This document shows positions 33,594 through 42,404 of a stretch of 64,000 bases of DNA, piece after piece. The translations under genes and the position numbers were made by a program. Below the pieces are notes generated by a model. That model did no database searches, was not told the origin of the DNA, and saw nothing but the letters and a program-made list of their open reading frames with translations. Numbering within the stretch: position 1 is the first letter of the stretch; each line of letters begins with the position of its first letter. Source of the DNA: Chitinophagaceae bacterium (GTDB lineage: Bacteria > Bacteroidota > Bacteroidia > Chitinophagales > Chitinophagaceae); contig JADBXR010000010.1 of NCBI GenBank assembly GCA_020403425.1, positions 124,001-188,000 of the forward strand, in the 5' to 3' direction.

Positions 33594-34763
33594 CTATTTG
33601 GTTTTCCTGTTGTCGAATCCAGAGGCTTTCTGAACGAAATTTTCTCCAAACTGCCGTTTAATACTATCAATCCGTTGGTACAAACTGATCTTGGCGGCAG
33701 AATCTTGAAAAAGATTAATCTGGTAATTCCCGGGTATCAAGTTCGAAAAACGCACACCTATGAGACGTATTAGCAGGCGGCGGGTGTTTCCTTTCGTAAA
33801 CAGTTCTTTAACTACGCTCAGGATCACATGATCCTGGTTGCAGTAGGCTATCGATTTCTGCACAGAGATGGTGTCAAAATCTGAATAACGAATCTTCACA
33901 GCAACACAACCCGTAAGTTTATTTTCGCTCCGTAACTGGAAAGCAATTTTTTCCGTCATGCGGGAAAGTTCTGCATGAAGAAACTTCAAGTCGATCGTAT
34001 CCTGCTGGAAAGTGTGTTCGGTTGAAATACTTTTTGCTTCATGAAATGGAACAACGGGTGATTCATCAATACCATTTGCTTTTCGGTGGAGGTCGATACC
34101 GGGCTTACCGAGCAGGTTAATCATCAGCGGAATTGGTATCTGCGCGAGTGTTTCTATTTTGTGTATGCCCATGTTGATCAGCAGGATTTTTGTTTTATCA
34201 CCGACACCGGGCAGGCGATCTACTTTCAATGGAGCGAGATAAGAGCGTTCGTTACCGAAAGGAATTTCGAGCTGGCCGTTTGGTTTGACTTCGTTGGTGG
34301 CTACTTTTCCAATCAATTTATTACTGGCCAGTGCGTAAGAGATTGGCAGGCCGCTTTCCTGATAGATCGCTTCTTTGAGTTCCTTTGAATACAGCGAGCA
34401 ACCAAAGAACTTCTCCATACCAGTCATATCCACGTAAAACTCATCGATGGATGATTTTTCAAAAAGCGGTACGCGGTCGCGGATGACGTCAGTGACGAGA
34501 TTGGAATATTTGCTGTAGGCTTCGTAATCACCGCGCACGACCACTGCGTGCGAGCAGAGTCGAAGCGCGGCTTTCATTGGCATCGCGGAGCGGATACCAA
34601 ATTTTCGGGCTTCATAGCTACAGGATGCCACGACACCGCGATCACCATTGCCGCCCACTAGCACGGGTTTGCCGATCAGCTTCGGGTTGATTCGGCGCTC
34701 TACGGATACAAAGAATGTATCAAGGTCCAGGTGAATGATATTTCTGTTCGGTTCAGTTGGCAT
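33594..34763 (-). CDS. dinB: Y-family DNA polymerase (DinB/UmuC-like)
   Basis: A 389-residue translesion polymerase. The catalytic motifs HLDLDTFFVSVERR (metal Asp) and KSSIDEFYVDMTG (Asp-Glu) are visible, as is the thumb segment DRLPGVGDKTKILL. Near the C-terminus, QINLF matches the beta-clamp-binding pattern Q-x-x-L-F. The start overlaps the DnaE-like gene by 11 bp, so both are translated from one leftward message. The pair recalls the ImuB-DnaE2 mutagenesis cassette, although here the Y polymerase keeps its active site and no imuA gene is present. Confidence 0.93.
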   Translation of the reverse strand: MPTEPNRNIIHLDLDTFFVSVERRINPKLIGKPVLVGGNGDRGVVASCSYEARKFGIRSAMPMKAALRLCSHAVVVRGDYEAYSKYSNLVTDVIRDRVPLFEKSSIDEFYVDMTGMEKFFGCSLYSKELKEAIYQESGLPISYALASNKLIGKVATNEVKPNGQLEIPFGNERSYLAPLKVDRLPGVGDKTKILLINMGIHKIETLAQIPIPLMINLLGKPGIDLHRKANGIDESPVVPFHEAKSISTEHTFQQDTIDLKFLHAELSRMTEKIAFQLRSENKLTGCVAVKIRYSDFDTISVQKSIAYCNQDHVILSVVKELFTKGNTRRLLIRLIGVRFSNLIPGNYQINLFQDSAAKISLYQRIDSIKRQFGENFVQKASGFDNRKTK

Positions 34764-37692
34764 AAGAACGGTTGCGGTATCCTATTTTTTCCATGTATTG
34801 TACCTCCAGGCTGTAAACGCCAAAGTCTTCTGTTACCCGGCCTTTGATTTTATAAAAACCGCTGTTGTGTAAAGGATGGCGTTTTGCTGCATCCGGAAAA
34901 TGAACCGTGTCGATCCAGTTGAGTTCACTATCAACGAAGGTGCCAAAGAACATGGCATCATCGTTCTTAGTGATCACATGTTTACGAGCGATGAAGTAGG
35001 CGAACATTACAATGTTTTTTCCCTTGTGCTTTTCCATATCACGCGCAGGCACAAACGTGGCAGGATCTGCGTCTGCCAGCGAAAAAGGATTACTTGTACA
35101 AAACCCCATGATCTCCATCTGGTCGTAGAGATCATCTATCGGATCATCGATTAACAAGGGCAAAGCAAAATCCAGTTTTAGTGGTTCATTAAACATTGCC
35201 TGTACACCGGGTACTACCGCCTGCATTTTCTTTTGCAGAAAGTTTGCTTCCCATAACAACGCTTTCTTTGTTTTACCGGTGAAGCGCAAGGTGCCAATGC
35301 GTATCAACGTATTCAGTTGTTCCAGGCCACATCGCGTTCGCTCAATAAAATCATCGAGGCTTTTATATAAACCGTTTGCTTTTCTTTCGTCTGTTATCTT
35401 CTCAATAAGTTTATCCTGCACTCCTTTGATGTGAATAAAACCTACGTACACTTTACCCTCAACAATATTGGTTAGGTGATCACTGTTGTTGACACAAGGC
35501 AAATGGATATCACCACCGCACTTCAGCAGTTCCATGAAATACAATTCACGCGAATAGAAGCCACCGAAGTTGTTGATCACCGCCACCATAAATTCCTGCG
35601 GGTAATACGTTTTAAGGTATAAACTCATATACGATTCAACGGCAAAGGAAGCAGAGTGCGCTTTGTTAAATGAATAACCCGCGAATGAAACCATCTGCCG
35701 CCATACTTCTGCTACCTGTTCCGGATCGCGCCCCAATGCAATGGCGGAAGCAAAGAATTCTTCTCGTATTAAGTTAAACCGGTTGGAAGAACGGTACTTG
35801 CCACTCATCGCGCGGCGGAGAATGTCTGCCTTACCCAGTGACAACCCTCCATAGTAATGCGCGATCTTGATTACATCCTCCTGGTAAACCATCACCCCAT
35901 AGGTTTCGCCTAAGTGTTCCTCGAATAAGGGGTGAATGTATTCCACGCTGGCAGGATTGTGATAGCGTTCGATGAAAGCACGCATCATACCCGATTGTGC
36001 AACACCGGGCCGTATGATTGATGATGCAGCCACGAGTGTGATATAATCATCGCAGCCCAGTTTTTTTAAAAGACCTCGCATGGCAGGCGATTCGATATAA
36101 AAACACCCAATGGTGTTCGCTTCGCGGATCTGCTTTTTAATCCGTTCATCCGAAAAGAAAACTTTCGTGTTGTGTATGTCGATGTATTTACCGTGATTCT
36201 GTTTGATCAGTGCCTGGCAATCTTTGATATGTCCCAATCCTCGTTGAGATAACACATCGAATTTATTCAAGCCGATGTCCTCAGCCGTAAACATATCCAT
36301 CTGTATGACCGCCATACCGGTGCGCTCACTCTTTGGTGTATGAAACAAAGTGCCATACTGCAATATTGGCTTTTCAGAAATCAGCACACCGCAGGGATGT
36401 ATGGATGGTGTTGACGGAAACCCGCGCATCAGTTCGCCAAAGCGTTTAATCCGTTGCGTCTTGTCGCAGGTGGCAACACCATCCCGCTGAAATGTTTTGA
36501 TCTCTTCATCAGGCAAGCCATATACCTTACCCAGTTCACGAATAATCGAATCATGTTTAAAGGTGGGACAAGAACCTAATAGGGCCACATGCTTTTTGCC
36601 ATAGCGCGTAAACATATAGGCCATGACCTCATCACGATCCGTCCAGGAAAAATCAATATCAAAATCAGGGGGTGAAGTCCTTTCGGGATTTAAGAACCGT
36701 TCAAAATATAAGTTCAGCTCTATGGGATCCACATCAGTGATCCCCAAACAATACGCCACAATCGAGTTGGCACCACTGCCACGGCCCACATGGTAATACC
36801 CTTGTTCATTGGCAAACCGAACAAAATCATGGTTGATCAAAAAGTAAGCAGTGAACCCAAGATCATAAATCACTTTCAATTCTTTTTCCAATCTATCTGT
36901 GGCTGTCTTGTTCTTTTTACCGTAGCGGCGAACAAGGCCCGCACGCGCGAGTTTATCCAGCAACACAAAATCATCTTCCTTCGATCCCCCATACACCTGC
37001 ATGGTTTTATCGGAATCAAAATCCATCTCGATAGAACATGCATCGAGCAGTTTGTAAGTATTGGTTACCAGTGTAGGGTAATGACGAAAAGCCTGCAACA
37101 GTTTTGCAGGAGGGAGCAACACATCCTGGCGGTGACAGCAATACTCAGGTTGCATGGCAGAGAACAATAAATTTTTATCTATTGCGCGCAACAGGTAATG
37201 CAAATAATAGTGTTCACTGTCTTGCACTACAACGGGCTGGTGAATGACATAATGATAGCCTGGCAGAAAATTCAAAATCGAACTTACCTCGTAAGGCTTG
37301 ATGCCAATGCGTTCATTGGACTTCAGTGTTTGCGCCTCTTTACTTCCATACGGATAGATCACGAACACATCGTCCGATGCAAACGGCGAATCGGGAAAAT
37401 CTTTTTTCTCAATTAAATGCAAAGAAAGAAAACCATTGATCCAGCAAAGACCCTCATTGTTTTTCGCAATCAGCAAATAGCAAGGCGTATCTCCATTGCG
37501 CACATCCACACCCAGTACCGGTTTAATACCTGCCTCCCGGCACAGCTTTACAAACTCCCAATGATCATAGGTGCAGTTGATGTTGCACAATGCAAGTGTT
37601 GAAACCCCCTGTTCTAACGCAGCATCTACCAACCCTTGCGTTGAGTACGTGCCAAAACAGAACGAATAATATGTCTTCGCGTCTAAATACAT
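34753..37692 (-). CDS. DNA polymerase III alpha subunit, DnaE2-like
   Basis: A 979-residue C-family polymerase. Order: PHP domain (1-220), palm with the catalytic PDFDIDF motif near residue 345 and VGRGSGANSIVAYCLG before it, fingers (MMRAFIERY, then VMVYQEDVIKIAHYYGG, then FNKAHSASFA), helix-hairpin-helix, and a C-terminal OB fold. The PHP start reads YYSFCFGTYSTQGL, so the first metal-binding His pair of proofreading PHP domains is missing. It is shorter than replicative DnaE (about 1160). It acts with the co-transcribed Y-family polymerase, probably in damage-induced mutagenesis. Confidence 0.92.
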   Translation of the reverse strand: MYLDAKTYYSFCFGTYSTQGLVDAALEQGVSTLALCNINCTYDHWEFVKLCREAGIKPVLGVDVRNGDTPCYLLIAKNNEGLCWINGFLSLHLIEKKDFPDSPFASDDVFVIYPYGSKEAQTLKSNERIGIKPYEVSSILNFLPGYHYVIHQPVVVQDSEHYYLHYLLRAIDKNLLFSAMQPEYCCHRQDVLLPPAKLLQAFRHYPTLVTNTYKLLDACSIEMDFDSDKTMQVYGGSKEDDFVLLDKLARAGLVRRYGKKNKTATDRLEKELKVIYDLGFTAYFLINHDFVRFANEQGYYHVGRGSGANSIVAYCLGITDVDPIELNLYFERFLNPERTSPPDFDIDFSWTDRDEVMAYMFTRYGKKHVALLGSCPTFKHDSIIRELGKVYGLPDEEIKTFQRDGVATCDKTQRIKRFGELMRGFPSTPSIHPCGVLISEKPILQYGTLFHTPKSERTGMAVIQMDMFTAEDIGLNKFDVLSQRGLGHIKDCQALIKQNHGKYIDIHNTKVFFSDERIKKQIREANTIGCFYIESPAMRGLLKKLGCDDYITLVAASSIIRPGVAQSGMMRAFIERYHNPASVEYIHPLFEEHLGETYGVMVYQEDVIKIAHYYGGLSLGKADILRRAMSGKYRSSNRFNLIREEFFASAIALGRDPEQVAEVWRQMVSFAGYSFNKAHSASFAVESYMSLYLKTYYPQEFMVAVINNFGGFYSRELYFMELLKCGGDIHLPCVNNSDHLTNIVEGKVYVGFIHIKGVQDKLIEKITDERKANGLYKSLDDFIERTRCGLEQLNTLIRIGTLRFTGKTKKALLWEANFLQKKMQAVVPGVQAMFNEPLKLDFALPLLIDDPIDDLYDQMEIMGFCTSNPFSLADADPATFVPARDMEKHKGKNIVMFAYFIARKHVITKNDDAMFFGTFVDSELNWIDTVHFPDAAKRHPLHNSGFYKIKGRVTEDFGVYSLEVQYMEKIGYRNRSYAN

Positions 37693-37842
37693 GATTACTA
37701 ACCTTCTCCAAGTGCAGATTTACTAAGATTTTTAGCATTTATGGGAAATAAATTCTAATCGACTAACAATCAGCCTTTTATGAGTTCAATTTTTCTTTTA
37801 GCTTAAAAAATTCGATTGTTGTATTTCTACAAATTATTCGTC

Positions 37843-39819
37843 ATGGCATTTAATCAAAGACCGATCGTTGATGGCGCGCTGGTCAACAGCGATCTTTCCA
37901 TACAAAAACTGAAAGCTGTACTAAGCTTTGGTGCAGGGTTCGTGTGCAGGGAGGATAAACCAGATCTCGGCTGTGATTTTGATATCGAATTGATCCTTGA
38001 TGGCAAAGCGACGGATTGGAGATTTCCGTGCCAGTTAAAAAGTGTGCAATCGCCAACGCTTATCAGCGATGGACAATTTATTTCTTATTCTTTTTTGACA
38101 TCAAGACTTGGATACCTGATGGCACGTCGCCCTTCTATGGGCATAATCGTTCTGTATGCAGTTGATGCTGATATGCTTTACTATGATTATGCGGATAAAA
38201 TATATGAAAGATTGTTAAGCGAACGCGATTCAGATGATTGGAAGCAAAACGATTATGTCAATATTCATTTTCCTGTCTCGCAAGTGTTTAATGAAGAAGA
38301 AGCTGCAAAAATCCTCGTTACAATGCAACGTCGTTTTGAAAGCGGTAAATTAATGCAGGAAAGTTTTGGTAAGCAATACGGTCTTCCTGTTGAGGGCGTA
38401 GATGGCGAAGAGAAATATGATTTCAATAATCCTTCAGACATTTCAAAATATCTTTCGAAGTATGGACTGATGCTTTTGAATAACTACGACCTGGGGGACA
38501 TACATGCAATGATCCTAAAGGTTCCAAACAGAGAAATTTTCCAGGATATAGAGCTGCTGAAAATTGCCGCCATTTCTTACTGTGAAGCAGGCGCTTATGT
38601 TGATGCTGATTTTTATTACCAGAAGCTACGCAGCCGGAAGCCTGAATTGGATGCAGGTACAGAAGAAATGATGAAGTTCATTGAATTGAAAATTCTTTTG
38701 GCCCTCGGCAATATTGACGACAAATCATTCACAGACGGATTGAGATCGATGTTGTCGAATGCGCATGACAGCACGAGTAAAATTGTCATCGGGCTTAACA
38801 TCGTCCGGTACGATCTGATTGAATTGAAAAGCCTTAAATCGATTACACCAACGATAGAACCAGACATCGAGAATATCTTTAAGGCGATCCGCACACTAGA
38901 TACTTCCCCAAGGAAACGCGGACTATTGATGTTATGGAACGCAGAAAATCTTTCACAACTGTCACTTGCGATTTTCACTCAACAGGGCGCTGTATTTCAG
39001 ATGAAAGAAACAATGGGCTCCCCAGCGCCATTGCATGAGCGATTGGCCGCACTTAACCGGTGGCTTCCTTATGAAAGAAAATTCAGCGACACCCTTCAGG
39101 AAGTATACAAGATCGTTAAAGAGACCGGCGATCTACTACTGAAATCCTATACGGTTGTTACGCATGTCAAACACTTCATCAGTTCACAGGTCAGATTTTT
39201 AGGCATGAATGCGAATGTGGATGATATGGGAGATATGAAAGAAAGGTTGAAAGCGGAAGTCAATAATGCGTTAACCGCTTGCAATTATTTCGTAAGCCAA
39301 GGTTTCGTCAGGGACGCTTATCACGCACTGAACGATGCTATCGAAATCAGCACGCTTGCCAATGGTGTCTATCAAGTTGAAGCATATGAAAACCCAGACC
39401 TATTGCTTCAGAAGAAATGGGAACTGGAACAACAACATGACATCGCGCCAATAGATCTGATTATACCAGGTCTTATTGAGCGACTAAACAGGATCAATAC
39501 AGATGACCGGTATGGGCAATCTGGCATGGCCAAACTCGATGATGAGCAAATTGAGAAGGTTGCCCGGATCGCGCTTGAAGCACTCAAGCTCCCTGAAGAC
39601 AGGCTGATCAATATTATAAACGAATGCAAAGGCTACCGAATGTTCCACCTACGCTGCAGCGATGAGAATATAGTTGCCTATCAAGTTAAAGATGCCAACG
39701 GACTGAGTGGAGACAATTATCGTTATCCTGTGAAGTTTGTGCTGGAATCGAAAAAGACCAGAATCGCTTCAACGCCAAATGCTGATATGAATGAACTACT
39801 CATTTCGTGGGGGTTCTAA
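37843..39819 (+). CDS. DUF4365-domain protein with long helical region
   Basis: A 658-residue protein from the ATG at 37843 (a TTG at 37816 is weaker). The N-terminal 150 residues look like DUF4365, a PD-(D/E)XK-type domain: EDKPDLGCDFDIELILDG supplies Asp and Glu, and FPCQLKSVQSP supplies the Gln-x-Lys. The remaining 500 residues are mostly helical, possibly TPR-like (YCEAGAYVDADFYYQKLRSR; FVRDAYHALNDAIEIS). DUF4365 occurs in several bacterial immune proteins. It converges with the ART-like gene, 5 bp apart. Confidence 0.7.
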   Translation: MAFNQRPIVDGALVNSDLSIQKLKAVLSFGAGFVCREDKPDLGCDFDIELILDGKATDWRFPCQLKSVQSPTLISDGQFISYSFLTSRLGYLMARRPSMGIIVLYAVDADMLYYDYADKIYERLLSERDSDDWKQNDYVNIHFPVSQVFNEEEAAKILVTMQRRFESGKLMQESFGKQYGLPVEGVDGEEKYDFNNPSDISKYLSKYGLMLLNNYDLGDIHAMILKVPNREIFQDIELLKIAAISYCEAGAYVDADFYYQKLRSRKPELDAGTEEMMKFIELKILLALGNIDDKSFTDGLRSMLSNAHDSTSKIVIGLNIVRYDLIELKSLKSITPTIEPDIENIFKAIRTLDTSPRKRGLLMLWNAENLSQLSLAIFTQQGAVFQMKETMGSPAPLHERLAALNRWLPYERKFSDTLQEVYKIVKETGDLLLKSYTVVTHVKHFISSQVRFLGMNANVDDMGDMKERLKAEVNNALTACNYFVSQGFVRDAYHALNDAIEISTLANGVYQVEAYENPDLLLQKKWELEQQHDIAPIDLIIPGLIERLNRINTDDRYGQSGMAKLDDEQIEKVARIALEALKLPEDRLINIINECKGYRMFHLRCSDENIVAYQVKDANGLSGDNYRYPVKFVLESKKTRIASTPNADMNELLISWGF

Positions 39820-39824
39820 GCAGA

Positions 39825-40754
39825 TTAATCCAGGAATTCGTTAATCGAACTTAGTTCAAAGCGTTTCTTTACGAGGCTTAAAAAAGAGTCTTCAAAACTC
39901 TCCACGTCCTTCAACACACCGATCACTTTGCGAAAAGAAGCAATGTCATTATTTGCCAAATGGATCAAGCCTGCTTTTACTATCGCGTCGAGGATGTCCT
40001 CATCATCAGTCTGAAGGATATTATTGAAACTCGTTCTGTGAGCCAGAGTCAAAATATAGTTCACTCCCTCCCGTAGTGAATCCAGTGGCTTTATCGATGT
40101 TTTCCGCATCCCGATCGATTCATGCGTGAACAAGTTGAGATTACAATCAAAATCGTGGGAAAGCACATGACTTACCAATAACTGTGACACCTTGTAAGTA
40201 GCCATGCCTTTTTCCTTGTCAGAGCAGGTATTTTCAAGGCAACAATAACGTGCATGGTGTTTCGTGAGTTTCATCATGTTACATTTATTGGCTGGAATTG
40301 ATCCGTCCAAAAGAAACTGCAGACTTACCGAATTGTTCCAGTAATACTTACCAGCCTCCAAAAGTAAGGGCCCGTTTTCCTCAGAAGGGTCGTAGCGCTT
40401 CAACAGATAATCATAGTCTTCGTTGGTTACAAGAAAGCGGCACGCTACGGTTTGGTATGCCATTGCCTCGACCCAATAGATTTTTTTTCTACGAAGTAAT
40501 TTCTCTACCGGAAAATAAAAACACAGGTTCCCGTATCTGGAGCCGTTGTGCCAGGTATTAGGCGACAGCCAAGTACCTAACACTCTTTGCGTTTTCAAGA
40601 CATCACATTCCGTTACAAGACTTGGTTTAATCTTTCCGTCTCTTATTATTCGTAGGGCAGGTTGAAGGTGCGTTACATGACTGACATCGGTAAGATATTC
40701 TTTGTTTTCGTCGGCCATTCTGTACCTGGTCCAGGGTTTTCTGAGTGGAGGCAT
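39825..40754 (-). CDS. Putative ADP-ribosyltransferase-like (DarT-like) protein
   Basis: A 309-residue protein. The early segment HVTHLQPALRIIRDGKIKPS resembles the His strand and helix of DarT-type ADP-ribosyltransferases. LSPNTWHNGSRYGNLCFYF could hold the NAD-loop and Tyr/Arg region, and VEAMAYQTVACRFLV a later strand. This is fold-level reading only. An alternative start at M13 (40718, MADENKEYL) looks more natural. A small gene lies upstream on the same strand, but a dedicated antitoxin (macrodomain) is not seen. Confidence 0.45.
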   Translation of the reverse strand: MPPLRKPWTRYRMADENKEYLTDVSHVTHLQPALRIIRDGKIKPSLVTECDVLKTQRVLGTWLSPNTWHNGSRYGNLCFYFPVEKLLRRKKIYWVEAMAYQTVACRFLVTNEDYDYLLKRYDPSEENGPLLLEAGKYYWNNSVSLQFLLDGSIPANKCNMMKLTKHHARYCCLENTCSDKEKGMATYKVSQLLVSHVLSHDFDCNLNLFTHESIGMRKTSIKPLDSLREGVNYILTLAHRTSFNNILQTDDEDILDAIVKAGLIHLANNDIASFRKVIGVLKDVESFEDSFLSLVKKRFELSSINEFLD

Positions 40755-40833
40755 AAGATGGGTTTGCTGTATATGAAAAGCACAAGCTGAATTTTCTATC
40801 AGCTTGTGCTAGGATACCAAACAAACGGTCAGC

Positions 40834-41052
40834 CTACTGGCCGAGTTTGCTATGGATAACATCATTGAGAGAGTTCAGGTTGTTTTCCTTCAGGAAAGTT
40901 CCGAGATTCATGTCGCTGCGAACATCAAAATCTCTTCCATACTGGTTCTCAATGGTACCCATGTGGGTATCACTCCTTTTCTGACGCAGTTCACCATCCT
41001 GGTTTCTGCTGCGTTGCCCTTTCATTCCGGGCGCATCTTGTTTCACTTTCAT
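40834..41052 (-). CDS. Small basic conserved hypothetical protein
   Basis: A 72-residue protein from the ATG at 41052; the longer frame begins at a GTG. It contains KRSDTHMGTIENQYGRDF and VRSDMNLGTFLKENN, a short repeated-style pattern that I associate with small Bacteroidota proteins of unknown role. Soluble and basic in its first half. It lies 79 bp upstream of the ART-like gene on the same strand and could be its partner. Confidence 0.6.
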   Translation of the reverse strand: MKVKQDAPGMKGQRSRNQDGELRQKRSDTHMGTIENQYGRDFDVRSDMNLGTFLKENNLNSLNDVIHSKLGQ

Positions 41053-41105
41053 AAAAATGGGTTTATCAGCAAATATAACATGTAATTTTAAAATAACAAA
41101 ATAAT

Positions 41106-41166
41106 AGTCCACTAAATAAATTTTACAATATATTGATAATTAAGCTATTAAAATTTTAATGGACTA
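41106..41166. promoter_or_regulatory. AT-rich promoter region with inverted TAGTCCA/TGGACTA
   Basis: TAGTCCA (41106-41112) is mirrored by TGGACTA (41160-41166) across a very AT-rich stretch between the small leftward gene and the ietA-like gene. Probably operator and promoters of the divergent genes. Confidence 0.4.
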
Positions 41167-41215
41167 AATAGAAAATATTACTTTAAATTCGTCCATATAA
41201 AACCACCCCGAAAGT

Positions 41216-42394
41216 ATGAATGAATCATTGCAGTTACAGGAGGACTTTAGGCAGCTTGCCAGGATCGCGTTGACCGGGCGGCCGCAGGATGTCCAATTAT
41301 TAATCCACAGAGTGTCCAAAAAGTACAAAGACGTATTTCCGCAGATGACGGAAGGGTTGGTATCGCTTTTAAGGGAATCGCCTTCGCGATCGTCCCCGCT
41401 ACGAAAACAAATGGATATGCCCCTGCCTGTCGATCTGGATTCCCGGCTACAACTTCTGAGGATCGAAACCGGTGGACTCGAAGAAGAGCCGATCTTATCT
41501 ACTGACAACGGGAAACTCTTACAGCAAGTGTTGTCAGAACGCAGGAATGTCAACTCCCTTATAGGGCTAGGGCTTCATCCAAGCAAGTCTATCCTGTTTA
41601 CTGGCCCTCCGGGTGTTGGTAAAACATTAACGGCAAGATGGATTGCGACTCAACTTGAGCGACCGTTGCTAGTTCTTGATCTTGCGGCTGTGATGAGTAG
41701 TTACCTGGGCAGAACAGGAAACAATATCCGTCATGTACTTGACTACGCCAAGAGCCGTGATTGTGTTTTACTACTTGATGAACTCGATGCAATTGCAAAA
41801 CGCAGGGATGACAACAGCGAGATTGGCGAATTGAAGCGACTTGTAACAGTTCTTTTGCAGGAGATCGATGATTGGCCGCCATCCGGTTTGCTTATTGCTG
41901 CGACGAACCACCCTGATCTGTTAGATCCGGCTGTTTGGAGAAGATTCGAGGTAATCATTGATTTTGATAAGCCGGGTAAAGAACAAATCAAAATGCTTGT
42001 CAAACGGTTATTGAATGGACAGCTGATACATCTCGATAACTGGAGTGAAGTGTTGTCCTATATCTTTTCCGGCAAGTCTTACAGCGAGATCGAGCGTCAA
42101 TTAACACTGGCTCGTAAAACAGCCGCGATACATTCCGTGCCGCTGGGCGAAGTAATGCCGGACTTTATTAATCAGAATGCAAACCTCTCACGTGCTGAAA
42201 AACAGGAACTCGCTTTGTTGCTGGAAGAAAGTGGACTTGTCTCTCAACGCAGGGCGAATGAGATCACAGGGGTTTCGCGAGATACTATTCGGAAACGCCG
42301 AAATGAAAAGCAACAAAAGCCGGTAAAAAAAGCAGCAATTAAACGTAACCCTCCTAAAAAAGCAGTTAAAAAGAAGACTGCTTCTAGATCATAA
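41216..42394 (+). CDS. ietA: IetA-like AAA ATPase
   Basis: A 392-residue AAA+ ATPase: a helical N-terminal region (1-115), Walker A GPPGVGKT (130-137), Walker B LLLDEL (185-190), and sensor/arginine-finger region AATNHPDLLDPAVWRRF. The C-terminal 60 residues include a small HTH-like stretch (VSQRRANEITGVSRDTIRKRR) and a Lys-rich tail. Followed 10 bp later by a subtilase gene, it fits the IetAS pair, known as a plasmid incompatibility/toxin-like module and listed as an anti-phage system. Confidence 0.88.
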   Translation: MNESLQLQEDFRQLARIALTGRPQDVQLLIHRVSKKYKDVFPQMTEGLVSLLRESPSRSSPLRKQMDMPLPVDLDSRLQLLRIETGGLEEEPILSTDNGKLLQQVLSERRNVNSLIGLGLHPSKSILFTGPPGVGKTLTARWIATQLERPLLVLDLAAVMSSYLGRTGNNIRHVLDYAKSRDCVLLLDELDAIAKRRDDNSEIGELKRLVTVLLQEIDDWPPSGLLIAATNHPDLLDPAVWRRFEVIIDFDKPGKEQIKMLVKRLLNGQLIHLDNWSEVLSYIFSGKSYSEIERQLTLARKTAAIHSVPLGEVMPDFINQNANLSRAEKQELALLLEESGLVSQRRANEITGVSRDTIRKRRNEKQQKPVKKAAIKRNPPKKAVKKKTASRS

Positions 42395-42404
42395 ATAATT
42401 AATT

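Noticed and set aside
36790..37170. 126-residue frame on the + strand
   Set aside because: Antisense to the DnaE-like gene, which has unmistakable polymerase motifs.
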